Shown: positions 1 to 9,374 of the stretch, piece after piece | Layout: each line of letters starts with the position of its first letter | Position numbering within the stretch: the stretch's first letter is position 1 | NCBI GenBank assembly: GCA_002989075.1 | Contig: PSQN01000010.1 | Coordinates: 62,001 to 126,000, forward strand | DNA from: Arthonia radiata | Lineage: Eukaryota; Ascomycota; Arthoniomycetes; Arthoniales; Arthoniaceae | Length of the DNA stretch: 64,000 nt | Reading direction: 5' to 3' | Translations under genes and position numbers: made by a program | The notes under the pieces: model-generated | What the model saw: only the letters and a program-made list of their open reading frames with translations | Told to the model about the DNA's origin: nothing | Databases searched by the model: none

Positions 1-1
1 C

Positions 2-289
2 CTGCTTAGCGTCCTCAGAGCGACTGATGCCAAGGCAGTCAAGGAGAACTTTCCAGCCTTACTATGGGGCATCAGGAAACACCCGGGGCTGGTAGAACTT
101 GAAGTCCAGCTGGAAAAGGTGCAGGAAATGCAGGCAAACCTGAGCTCTCAACTCGATCATCGACGGTCAAACGAACAAGAACGAGAAGGCTTTGTTCCTT
201 CAGAGGCGTCGGAACCCCCACCAACGGGTGCAGGAGCTGCACCGCAACAGTGGACTACTGGTACTTCCGAGGTTCAAGTCGCTGTGTGA
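2..289 (+). CDS. C-terminal end of an unidentified protein (5' partial)
   Basis: An open frame enters from the left edge and ends at TGA (287-289), giving about 95 residues with no start inside the window. The visible part begins with a Leu/Ala-rich helical stretch, then a charged segment with heptad-like spacing (LVELEVQLEKVQEMQ) that could form a short coiled coil. A Pro/Gly/Gln-rich tail follows. I do not recognise a family. The frame is open through the whole available stretch and codon use resembles neighbouring genes, but the call rests only on that. It could also be the last exon of a larger scaffold or NLR-like protein; nothing decides this. Confidence 0.45.
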   Translation: MLSVLRATDAKAVKENFPALLWGIRKHPGLVELEVQLEKVQEMQANLSSQLDHRRSNEQEREGFVPSEASEPPPTGAGAAPQQWTTGTSEVQVAV

Positions 290-1090
290 GACCAGACTAT
301 GGAAGACCAGGGTTGAGTTGATCATATGGGGAACCGTGGACGGCAGAGTACGCACGTTGCACTGGCAGATATGTTAGTTTTGAAGCCCCGCGATTTGCGT
401 GCCTAAGACGAGCCCGGGGGCCTATAGAACACAGCAAATGCCAAATGAGGGCTTGTCGGCGTCAAAAACAATAGAAATCGTCAGAAGTCTGAGGATTCTG
501 GAAGCTGCAAGCGTTACAAACCTCGCCGGTAAGCATCTCGTAAGCAGCGAGTAGAGACACGTTTGGTCTTAGCGATCGGCGTTGTGCTTGTCAAACTTGA
601 GAAGGCTAGGAGTTTGAGAATGCCGTGAATTGGAGCATCGAAAAGTCAGTGTTGACCTTATCATGTATCGCTGTCTCCTTGTTGTCTTGCAAAACCAGAT
701 ATCAATCGGGAGTTTTTAAAAGTGTATTGGTGTAGTCTAGTAAGATTCAGCCCAGGAAAGCCAGACTGCCGGTAACCAGTGAAATAATTTGGATGAGCGC
801 TGCCGCGTGGCTGATTAGACGCCCACACGAGCACGTTCGTTCGAAGCCTGAAATGCGTTGCGAAAAGATATCCTGTCATGTCCTCGAGAATCAGGGGTGA
901 AACAAGGCTTGGCATTGTCACGTGTCAAATGACTCGAGGTGAGACCCGATACCACCTCATGCGATGGATAAACAGACCACCGCGCATCATCAGCAGAGGC
1001 TTCGCTAAATCGACATCTCATCCCACGGGGAGCTATCGTCAATCGCATACAGCTTATTACATCCGGGCTCGCTGCCTCACCCTCGCGACC
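290..1090. other. Intergenic region upstream of SHR3
   Basis: About 800 bases without a convincing gene. Short open frames on both strands lack splice signals and recognisable motifs. The last 200 bases are the likely SHR3 promoter and contain a CACGTG site. Confidence 0.6.
919..924. promoter_or_regulatory. CACGTG site upstream of SHR3
   Basis: A palindromic CACGTG (context GTCACGTGTC) lies 167 nt before the SHR3 start codon. In fungi this core binds bHLH factors of the Cbf1 type. The same core recurs close to four other starts or divergent promoters in the window. Function is inferred. Confidence 0.4.
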
Positions 1091-1884
1091 ATGGCAAAGG
1101 CCAGTCCCTTCGCAAGCTTCCTGATCATAGGATGTAAGTCGCCAGAAACGCATGTACTTGTCCACATCCATCTTACTAACGCTCCGCAGCAACATGCTTC
1201 TTCCTCGGCATACTCTTCTCCAACCTCCCATATGACTACTACGTCCTCTGGTCGAATCCGCCAGCAGACTCCCTCGTCCGAGCGTCGCTCCTCCAAGGCA
1301 ACTACACCATCACGCAGCCCGCATCCGATCCCGCGCGCGAACCCTACCTTCAGCTCCTCGAGTCGCATCTGCGCTTCCTGCACCAAGCGCCGCCGATCAT
1401 CTCCCGCATACTGCACATTATGATCGGCACGGGCATCCTCGGTCTGCTGATGAAGCTGTATAAGCCGTCTGAGGCGAACATGCTGTTTGATGGCGCGAGC
1501 CTGGTTTTGTATGTTTGCGCCGTCGCGGTCTACGTGTCGAATGTTGTCAAGGGCTTGCGCATTGTCACGGCAGGCGCGTATGGCGACCTGTCAACGTTCT
1601 CAGAGACTGAAAAACAAGAAGTCGGCGATGTCGACCCGAACGATCTGGTCGGACGTGAAGACAGTCTGAAGGTGATGGCTGCTAGTAATACCATCCTTGC
1701 GCTTGTGTTGATGGGCGTGCTCGTGCTGCAGGCTGGGCAGTGGTATGCGCAGCGCAAGGAAGCGCAAGAGGTAGAAGAGATGGACAAGGTCGCCGCGGCG
1801 AAGGAGAAGAAGCGTGAAGAGGGCGGCAGTGGCCGGAAAGTTGAGGGCGTGAAGGGCGGTGGCGAGGGGAAGAAGAGACAGTAA
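1091..1884 (+). CDS. SHR3: Shr3-type ER packaging chaperone for amino-acid permeases
   Basis: Two exons, 1091-1133 and 1190-1884 (245 residues). The 56-nt intron has donor GTAAGT, branch CTAAC and acceptor CAG. Shr3 is an ER membrane protein that keeps newly made amino-acid permeases from aggregating and lets them enter COPII vesicles. The spliced N-terminus holds the family signature: a first membrane segment directly followed by FSNLPYDYYVLW. Three more hydrophobic segments follow (about residues 88-104, 115-133 and 180-198). The cytosolic tail is very rich in Lys, Glu and Gly, as in other Shr3 proteins, which are about 210-250 residues long. Without splicing the conserved N-terminal helix would be lost, which supports the model. 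Identification is by motif and layout. Confidence 0.9.
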
Positions 1885-2329
1885 GATGCATGTGAATATA
1901 AAGTTGATATATGTCACTTTTAGGACAGCAATCACAGTCTTTTTTTCTTCTTGGTGTTGGGCAAGAGGTGGATCCGAGCAGGCATTCATGACATTCAGCG
2001 TCGATGCAATCGTCCCAGCCTGCTAACGACTTTGTGGCTATCTATAAGGTAGGTCAATGTTATGCGTTCAGGGTGGGGAGGCCGTATTCCTACCTGCCTT
2101 CCGCTGTCTCCTCTTTCGCTTCGCTCTGGACGCTTGGTGAGCAGTAACGCAAGCAGGCCACAAATCTGTGCAAGTCATGGTGAGCACTCTATCTTTCCGG
2201 ACATAGCCATTTGCGGGTGGAGTTTGGACTGACTTATCGAAGGCTGTTCGCTGATAGCTTCGCAGAGGTATTGAAGATGTTCGCTGTTCAACCCCACATC
2301 ATTGTCAACGTCCTATTCTCTTCAAAGCA
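1885..2329. other. Convergent intergenic region
   Basis: Space of 445 bases between the 3' ends of SHR3 and the minus-strand F-box-like gene. It presumably holds both 3' UTRs. I see no gene or repeat in it. Confidence 0.6.
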
Positions 2330-2811
2330 CTAGCATGCGCGCCCCCAGTTCACGCGCGACTCCATGCTCTTGAGCATATAGTGGGCCTCGCGAACTTTCA
2401 GCCGCCGGTCATGCGTTCGTTCAAGCTCAGCGCTTTCCAAAAGCTTCTTTCCCGCATATTCCTTCCTTAGAGCGTGATTAGTCGTCTTTCTAGCCTTCTT
2501 GCGCCATTCTCTCAATCTCTCACGGATCAGTGGAACGGTATGAACGTCATCATAGAGGGTGATCTCTCGGTGTTTCTTCACGATCGCTTGCACGATCGCG
2601 AGGAACAGCCGGCTGACGCGAGCGAGCTTCTTCGTCTCCCGCGCGTAGAGTTCAGTGTTCTCTTCCTTGATTGCTCTCATTAGCGGTAGGCGAGGACGGA
2701 GCCCGAGTCAAGATTCACCTCATCCAAGATGCAAACCTCTGTCAGACGATTCTCGAGGATCAGCGAGAGAACCTCGTTGGGAAGCTGCGGACATTTCTTC
2801 GGGTCGGACAT
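2330..2811 (-). CDS. Small F-box-like protein
   Basis: Modelled as two exons, 2719-2811 and 2330-2665 on the minus strand (142 residues). The 53-nt intron has donor GTGAAT, branch CTAAT and acceptor AAG, and both junctions are in phase 0. The first exon reads CPQLPNEVLSLILENRL, which looks like the start of an F-box (LP.E.L..I). The rest is helical, rich in Arg, Lys and Glu, with no known domain. Such proteins would act as Skp1-bound substrate adaptors, but that is only an inference. The alternative is a protein that starts at the internal ATG at 2680 without the F-box exon. It is divergent from the next gene, also F-box-like. Confidence 0.55.
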
Positions 2812-2917
2812 TGTAGACTAGGAGGAATCCACAGCAGTCAGGGAGTTTGAAAAGGGTCTGAAAATGGCCGAGTTTTGTCGATGCGAGGGGAACGCGAAGT
2901 TAGCGCGACTTGCATAT

Positions 2918-2923
2918 CACGTG
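2918..2923. promoter_or_regulatory. CACGTG site between divergent F-box-like genes
   Basis: CACGTG core 107 nt upstream of the minus-strand start at 2811 and 316 nt upstream of the plus-strand start at 3239. It is a plausible shared activator site. Confidence 0.35.
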
Positions 2924-3238
2924 TGTGGGAGTTACAATGGCTGGGCAGGCAAGAGGTGCCTCGCCTCTCCAAAGATTAATCAAATGCCTGGCATTTCTTG
3001 CGGTCCCCAATTTCAACCAGCAATTTATGTGGTTACAATTGCTTCAACAACTCTGAAGACACCCTCGGACGCCATCGCCTCAACAACATACGCAGACATC
3101 CCTCCTATCTTGTGAGTTGCTCTTGGTGCGCAGCCCTGATCTCTAGTGGTTGACACGTCTCCGAACAGCGCAATTAAGCTGCACATCTGCCGGCGCTCCT
3201 ACTAACCCCTCGTCTGTAGAGCCATCCCCACACCGACA

Positions 3239-3820
3239 ATGCTCTCCCAACCCTCCGCCGGACCTCAGCCTCGCCCACCACCCCAGCTCCCCTACGAACT
3301 CGCCCACAAGATCCTAGCATACCACCTCAACGACCTCTTCTACACCTTCGAGAACCCCTTCATCAACTGGACGGACTACGACCGCTCGAGCAGCGCCCTC
3401 GCCCTCTCAAGCAAGCAATTCCTAGCTATCGTCGCGGACTTGAACGCCACCCACACCAGACTCAGCCACGAAGAGCTGCGCCCAATGCGCTCGGGGGCCA
3501 TCACGCTGGCGGAACACCATCTCGCCACTGGTGTGCCCACTCCGCCGCCAGTGCAAGTCACCCTCGACGCCGTGTCGCGTGCGGAGAAGGTCAAGAGGGT
3601 TAAGGAGGATATTGCTCTCATACAGCGTGCGATACTGCCGGCGTCGGTCAAGCGCATTCAGGAAGTGGCGGCGAAGGAAGCGGTTGAGAGAGCTGTGATG
3701 AGGCAGGCGCAGTTGGAGAGCATGAGCACGGCTGAGCGGAAGCTTATTCATGCGCTGGAGTATGCGTTGGCGGTGACCGTAGTGCTGGGCATGATGCTGC
3801 TGTTCCGCTTGTTTGACTAG
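3239..3820 (+). CDS. F-box-like protein with C-terminal membrane segment
   Basis: Single-exon frame of 193 residues. After a Pro-rich leader, LPYELAHKILAYHL resembles the first helix of an F-box, and ALALSSKQFLAI matches the usual later helix with the (C/S)K motif. The middle is helical and charged. The C-terminal 20 residues form a hydrophobic helix (ALAVTVVLGMMLLFRLF), so the protein may be tail-anchored. An excellent intron (3112-3219: GTGAGT donor, ACTAAC branch, CTGTAG acceptor) lies just upstream. It is probably in the 5' UTR, but it would also join an upstream open frame (ATGs at 2864 or 2984) in phase, so an N-terminal extension is possible. The function is unknown. Confidence 0.65.
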   Translation: MLSQPSAGPQPRPPPQLPYELAHKILAYHLNDLFYTFENPFINWTDYDRSSSALALSSKQFLAIVADLNATHTRLSHEELRPMRSGAITLAEHHLATGVPTPPPVQVTLDAVSRAEKVKRVKEDIALIQRAILPASVKRIQEVAAKEAVERAVMRQAQLESMSTAERKLIHALEYALAVTVVLGMMLLFRLFD

Positions 3821-3869
3821 AAGAAAGCGAAGGGTGGCCTTCAGCATGGGAAAGGCTGGCATGAGGATG

Positions 3870-3942
3870 TTGCTGCGCGAGGATACGCGCTGACGTGACC
3901 GTGGTACTGGCGACAATGCTACTGCTCAACCTGCTAAACTAG
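3870..3942 (+). repeat. Decayed tandem copy of the F-box gene's 3' end
   Basis: About 73 bases starting 120 nt downstream repeat the last part of the preceding gene. Over the final 48 aligned bases about 34 are the same, and most differences are transitions. The copy can still be read as a hydrophobic tail (VTVVLATMLLLNLLN) followed by TAG, matching the gene's own VTVVLGMMLLFRLFD plus TAG. Seen directly in the sequence. Confidence 0.7.
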
Positions 3943-4540
3943 CTGATAGCAATGATGCCATTCAGCGTACAGTGGCGCTCAAGCACTTTTATCTCTTAGA
4001 CACGCCCGTGATTCACATGAGATACTTGAAATGCAAGATAAACCACAAAGACTCGTGTTTGCTGCATCAAATTCATCTTTCTATCTAAGAAATGTGCCAT
4101 CCGTATCTGTATACGTACGCCATAGGGCCTACGAATCCGCGCAGTGCAATGCAGTCGTGGGCGACGCCGAACTATTCAAGATGGGGGAGGAACCACGCGG
4201 TCGCACCCGGAGGCTTGACCGGTGGCGCCTCACTCGATGTGCCGACCGAGCTACGCGCGAACACATCATGTGGTTCAAATACCCGAAGGCAATGATCCTG
4301 GTGTGCTCGAAAATGAGAGCTGAGTCGGGTGATGTTGAAGAAAAAGAGAAGGAGAGGAGAAGGTAAACAGAAGAGCAGGTTTTATCATGGAATTAGGCTT
4401 GGCAGGCGCGTGACGTGAGTGCCTGTCGCCGAGGTGACGCGCGCGCTCAGACGCGACCAGATCGTTCGGAGCATCGTCTGGAGCAGCTGCACGTCATCGA
4501 AACCATCCGAATTGCTCACAGAATCGGCTACGCCGCCAGA
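3943..4540. other. Intergenic region
   Basis: About 600 bases. A plus-strand frame of 111 codons (4031-4366) is present but has no motif and no support, so I do not call it. Confidence 0.5.
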
Positions 4541-5064
4541 ATGAATCTCCTGAAACGGTAAGTGAGCATTTTACTTTCAGTCGTCGACGCTGTTGGGTTG
4601 ATCCCCAATTACTGTTTTACTTGAGCCCAGCCCCATCCTGCATATGTGCTTTCAGGTGTAGCAAGAAACGGAATTTGCTCAACCGCACGTTATCGAGCTG
4701 AATTCAGGCAGAATTGCTCCCTATTGATGGCTGTATCTTGCTGATGCTTTTTCCTAGCATCCTACGCATCTTCAAAAAGAAGACGAAGTGGCGTGTCAAT
4801 GGCTACGCCGAAGATGGCGACGACAGAACCTGGCGATTAAACAATCGCAGACCCGACACCCCGCTGCGCGCGTACATCAACAACAGCTCAGTGAACATGC
4901 AGCTGGTGAGACGCCCGGACGGGTGCAGAATAGTTACACGGGAGTTGGATGAGGATGCGACCGCTAGGGCATCGGAGGAGAAGGGAAACATGGTGAGGGC
5001 TGATGAGGATGTGACGTCGACGTTGAGCGAGAAGGAGAGAATCCGCATGAATACCTATGCCTGA
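4541..5064 (+). CDS. Possible small basic hypothetical protein
   Basis: Weak model of two exons, 4541-4557 and 4758-5064 (107 residues). The first exon is only 17 nt (MNLLK). The 200-nt intron has donor GTAAGT, and before its acceptor CCTAG there is a CTGAT branch point with a pyrimidine run. The junction keeps the frame. The product begins basic (RIFKKKTKW), then is polar and acidic, without known domain. Codon use in the second exon looks coding-like, with many G/C third positions. The intron is longer than most here, and the upstream exon is tiny, so the model may be wrong. It could be a non-coding transcript. Confidence 0.35.
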
Positions 5065-5769
5065 TTGGTAACAAAAGAGGATTTGCAAATCTTGCATGTC
5101 TTGCACGTCTTGCCGCCCGCTCCTACAGTGGCCAGCCTTGTTACAGCGCCTGCACCTTGGAAGTGATGGGCTTGTCGCGCGTGGTCTTCGCCACCCTATG
5201 CCTGGCGCTGTCTGAAAACGATCGATCTAAGACCTTGGTTCAAGGTGGCCAATGCTGTGCATGGTATACTACACCTTCATCGCAATGACTCGATACGTCC
5301 GACGGTCATCAGCGAGTGCACAGCGTTCGCGATGTGGGTCTTCCAGTCTTTCCCAAGCCTATTGTCCGCCAGTATTCCAACGGGGTCATAGAAGTAGAAA
5401 TTCGAAGCTTGAACCATCCGCCCAGATTGCTGTAAGAAATCCATACTGAAGCCCCCCTGTTTTCACCCACCTTTACCGAGCCTGGATGGTCGATAGCGAC
5501 CGAAATGATGTCCAGTCAACAACCTCCGTAGACATACTTGCGAATTACGTCTAATCAGTGCTTCTCCCGGAAGCGGCCGTCAATTGGGATTCTGAAGTGC
5601 GACGCGAGGTGGCGAGGGGGAGTGATCGTTCGCGTCGACTAATTCAGACAAAGCGGCTACACCGAAGACAGCCTAGCGTCCTCCAATTGAAAGCTTGCCT
5701 TCAATGTCAATCGCTCTTCGACCTTCACTCTCTCAGACTCGATAACACTCCATCGACCGCGGACGCGCA
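5065..5769. other. Intergenic region upstream of PRP39
   Basis: About 700 bases with only short, unsupported open frames. A pyrimidine-rich leader (TCAATCGCTCTTCGACC..) just before 5770 is the likely PRP39 5' UTR. Confidence 0.5.
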
Positions 5770-7880
5770 ATGGATCCTGACGAGGAGTTCGTCACATACC
5801 TCAACCCTGATTTGAGGAAACTCAATGATGAGGTGGTATGTACCCTCTGCCGCCGTCTTGCAATGTCAACAACAACCTTGACTAACACGCAACGCAGATC
5901 GCAGACTCGGACAACTACCAGAAATGGGAGACTTTCGTCAAAGCGGCAGAGGGTCAAGAGCAAGGTCTTAGTCGCAACTCAAGCCCGGCAGCCATCGCCG
6001 CTTATCGTGGCGTCTACGATCGCATTCTCGCAAAGTTCCCTCTCTTCTTCGGTTATTGGAAGAAGTATGCAGATCTCGAGTTCGCCATTGCGGGCACTGA
6101 AGCTGCCGAGCTTGTAAGAGAGCCAAACATTCTATCAAGCTTGAATTAGTGCTGATACAGTCAGGTCTATGAGCGTGGCGTTGCCAGCGTCCCGTACTCT
6201 CACGATCTCTGGAGAAGTTATTGCTCGTTCAAATGCGACACCACACATGACCCTGAGCCAATTCGGGAGTAAGTACTCACTGCACTACATTCAGCTCCAC
6301 CGCATTCCCTGCCCCCACATCCACAGAACATGCCTCACATGAAGCAAAGATGAGATCCTCGAACCTCCCCCACGCAACATCGAGTCGCGGGTTGATACAT
6401 GGTCGACGAATCTTTCTACAATCCCAGGGCACTGCACTTTGTGGTCGCGCATATCTTTGTCACGTTACGAATTGTCGTTAGAAGAGCTTGCATTCTCGAC
6501 GCCCTTCGCATCACATCCGATGTCCATGGCGGCACAACGTTGAGCACAATTCCTGCAGAGTCACAAGGAGGGCACACATTCACAGCACCGTAACTCAGCC
6601 CCGTCCTTGTCCCCATCCCGCTCACTATCCCTATCCTTCCCTCGGACCAAGCAAGCTAACGCACAGTAAGACTGTACGAGCGTGCTGCCAGCGCAATCGG
6701 CACTGACTTCATGGCTCACACCTTCTGGGATACCTACATCGAATACGAAGAGCGTATCGAAGCTCACGACCGCATCTTCGAGATCCTTTCTCGCGTCATC
6801 ACCATCCCCAATTACCAATACGCGAAATACTTCGAGCGCTTCAACAAGCTCGCCGAACATTACCCAGTCAAGAAGTATGTGCCCTCCGAGCTTCATGCTC
6901 AGTGGAAAGCCGAATTTGAAATGGCAAACGGCACAGACAAACCCGACTCCGCTCTCGAAGCAGCGCTCAAGCCTCGCGCGGAAGAGCACCACATGCAGAC
7001 CTTCCGCAACATCCAAGAGGAAGTAAACAAGCGCTGGGCCTTCGAGCAGCACATTAAGCGCCACTATTTCCACGTGGAAGAGGTCAGCGATGAGGAAGTC
7101 GACGTCTGGCGCCGCTACCTCGATCATGAAGAGACCCGCCCCAACAACTACGATCACACCGTGTTCCTGTACGAGCGCTGTCTCGTTGCTCTCGCGTACT
7201 ACGACGACTTCTGGCTCCGCTACGCCCGCTGGATGCAGAGTCAGCGCAACTACAAACCTGAGGAGGTCCGCCACATTTATATGCGTGCGTCCTGCTTCTA
7301 CACCGCAATCGCTCGTCCTCAGGTGCGACTGCAGTGGGCGCTCTTCGAAGAGCGCGAGGGCCGCACGCAGATTGCTACGGACATCTACGAAGCCATCCTC
7401 ATTCAGGTCCCGGACATGACCGAAGCCATCACAGCGGCTGCGAATCTCCAGCGACGACTCTACGGCGCTGAGTCCGCGGCTCTGATCTACTCGGAGCAAG
7501 CCGCAAATCCTCAACTCTCTGCAGGAAGCAAGGCTATCTTGACCGTGGAGTGGGCGAAGCTCCTGTGGCAGTTCAGCGACGAACCAGGGGCGGCGCGTGA
7601 GCTGTTTCGCTCGCGCACGCAGAACTTCGCAGGACTTCGAGTGTTCTGGGAGGCGTTCCTTGAGTTTGAAATTGCACAGAAGGGTGAGGGCGAGGATGAT
7701 CAGCGCGAGCGGATCAAGGGGGTTGTCGAGGAGGTCAGGAAGAATAGTCAGTTGCCATCAGATGTAGTGAAGGAGCTGTGTGCGATGTATATGCAGTGGC
7801 TCGTGAAGCGTGGCACGAAGGATGTGGCCAAGGAGTGGCTCGAGTTGGATCGAGCTGTCAATGGCAGCGTTGGATGCTGA
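5770..7880 (+). CDS. PRP39: Pre-mRNA-processing factor 39 (U1 snRNP, HAT repeats)
   Basis: Four exons, 5770-5835, 5898-6113, 6165-6268 and 6671-7880 (531 residues). Prp39 is a U1 snRNP component that helps commit the 5' splice site. The protein is a continuous array of HAT (half-a-TPR) repeats. Visible units include NYQKWETFVKAAE, FGYWKKYADLEF and HDLWRSYCSFK in exons 2-3, then FWDTYIEYEER, VWRRYLDHEE, FWLRYARWMQ and VFWEAFLEFE. The two-residue spacing of aromatic residues is typical. Introns 1 and 2 are 62 and 51 nt with good signals. Intron 3 is 402 nt and ends in two tandem AGs, and only the second (TAAG) keeps the frame. Length is slightly short for fungal Prp39. Identification is by domain layout. 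Confidence 0.9.
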
Positions 7881-9374
7881 GGTGTGGGGAAGAACGCTAG
7901 TGTGAGAGGTTGATGATACCCACTGACTGTAAAGTACTTTGACAACCGAAGAGACGAGGAATCAGTGATATTCATTCCTTGTTGCGGTAAGCTTTACAGC
8001 ATTCACACGATCCTTTCTTTAGCCTCTTTTGGTCTCGCGCATGGCCAATTTGCTGGCGTTCTTTTATGAGCGTCGAAATCCGAGTCAGCTGTCCCTGCTC
8101 TAGTTGCTATCTAGAGAGACTATCAATTCTTCACTTGTAGGTATGTCTTAGAGCATCTACGCATTCGATGCTATTCTCCAAACGAACTCCAAGAGAGACT
8201 CTAACATCCCCATCTTTATTTACACTCCAAAGGATCGATATATTCCGTTCTGTTGCCTCAACCCTCATCGCCCCGCAAGTATCATCCCAGCGGTATATCG
8301 AGAGAACTCTACTTGAAATCGGAGTCAGTTTCGAAAAGAATTGTGCTGGAGGAGGAGACTTCTCTTTCAGTCCCCCATCACGCTCCTCTCATCACACCCT
8401 CACATCATAATCTGCTGCTCTCACCCTCAACTCTAATCTCTCGCCCCCCTTGAAGGACCTCAAAGAGCACGAAACGACGATCTTCTCTATCCGTTCTTTG
8501 TATCCAATTTCTCTTATCACCCGTCGTTTTTCCAGGCTGGCTCGAGACCACATTCGTATCCCCATTTCAACCACGACTACCTACAAGAATCAAAACTCAT
8601 ACCAACCGCCCTTCTCATTCGTGGAACAGTCTTTTATCCAGTAGATATCACTACTCTCAGCCTTCACTTACACCAAGACTTGACAAGCTACTTCCTCTTC
8701 ACACAGCGCTCCTGGGGCAGCTCTCGCGGGCCCTTCAGGTTCGTCTCGACTTGGCTTGCGTTTCAGAGGTTATACCGCCCATGTGAGAGATAGAAGCGTG
8801 GGTGTCTGCGGTGGACGTAAGCTTTGGGCAATCCTTGTTGAGATTCGGTGGGTCGTTGGGGCGTGTGAGGATGGGTGACGTAGAGGAGGCTTTGTTCGCG
8901 TGGTCGTGAGTTCAGGCAGACTGGACAGAATAGCTGTGTGAGTCTCAATAACAGGGTCGGAGAGGCGTCGCGTGACTGTTGCTTCTATATCGCGCAGGAT
9001 GCGATGGGATCTGCTATTTGCCAGGAAGGGCGTGGGAAGCTGGGCGTGAGGGAGTGTATGGATGTTCGGGTCTGAGGGAGAACACTATCAACGATGGACG
9101 TACGGCAGTGCAGGGTGGGTTGTAAGGGGAAAGGCATGGGTTAGGCTGGGGGATGCTGTGCCATTACCAGCGACATGGTGGCGCCCAGGAACACCTCAAC
9201 AAGCATTCTGTAGCACACGGCAGGAGTTCTAGTTGTCTCATTCCAGCAAGGCAGTTGGTAGACAAGGTACGCTGACAAAAAGGTCAGGAGTGAATACCCT
9301 TCTACTGAAATGTCCATTCAGTGACTGTCATTGCCGCGTCTCCATCTACTATGCAGTCCTATAGCAAACCGCTG
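7881..9374. other. Long gap between convergent genes, with C/T-rich tract
   Basis: PRP39 and SEC59 converge, yet 1.5 kb separates their stops. About 8160-8700 is strongly C/T-rich on the plus strand, like fungal 5' leaders. It is followed by G/T-rich sequence (8760-9150) containing several splice-like signals. An 80-codon frame at 8168 has no motif. I see no protein gene. A non-coding transcript is possible but is only inference. Confidence 0.4.

Noticed and set aside
4260-4300. GGTTCAAAT motif resembling a tRNA T-loop
   Set aside because: No matching acceptor, D and anticodon stems around it; no tRNA cloverleaf can be drawn.
6561-7514. Minus-strand open frame of 317 codons
   Set aside because: Exactly antisense to PRP39 exon 4, a codon-bias shadow; the plus strand has clear HAT repeats.
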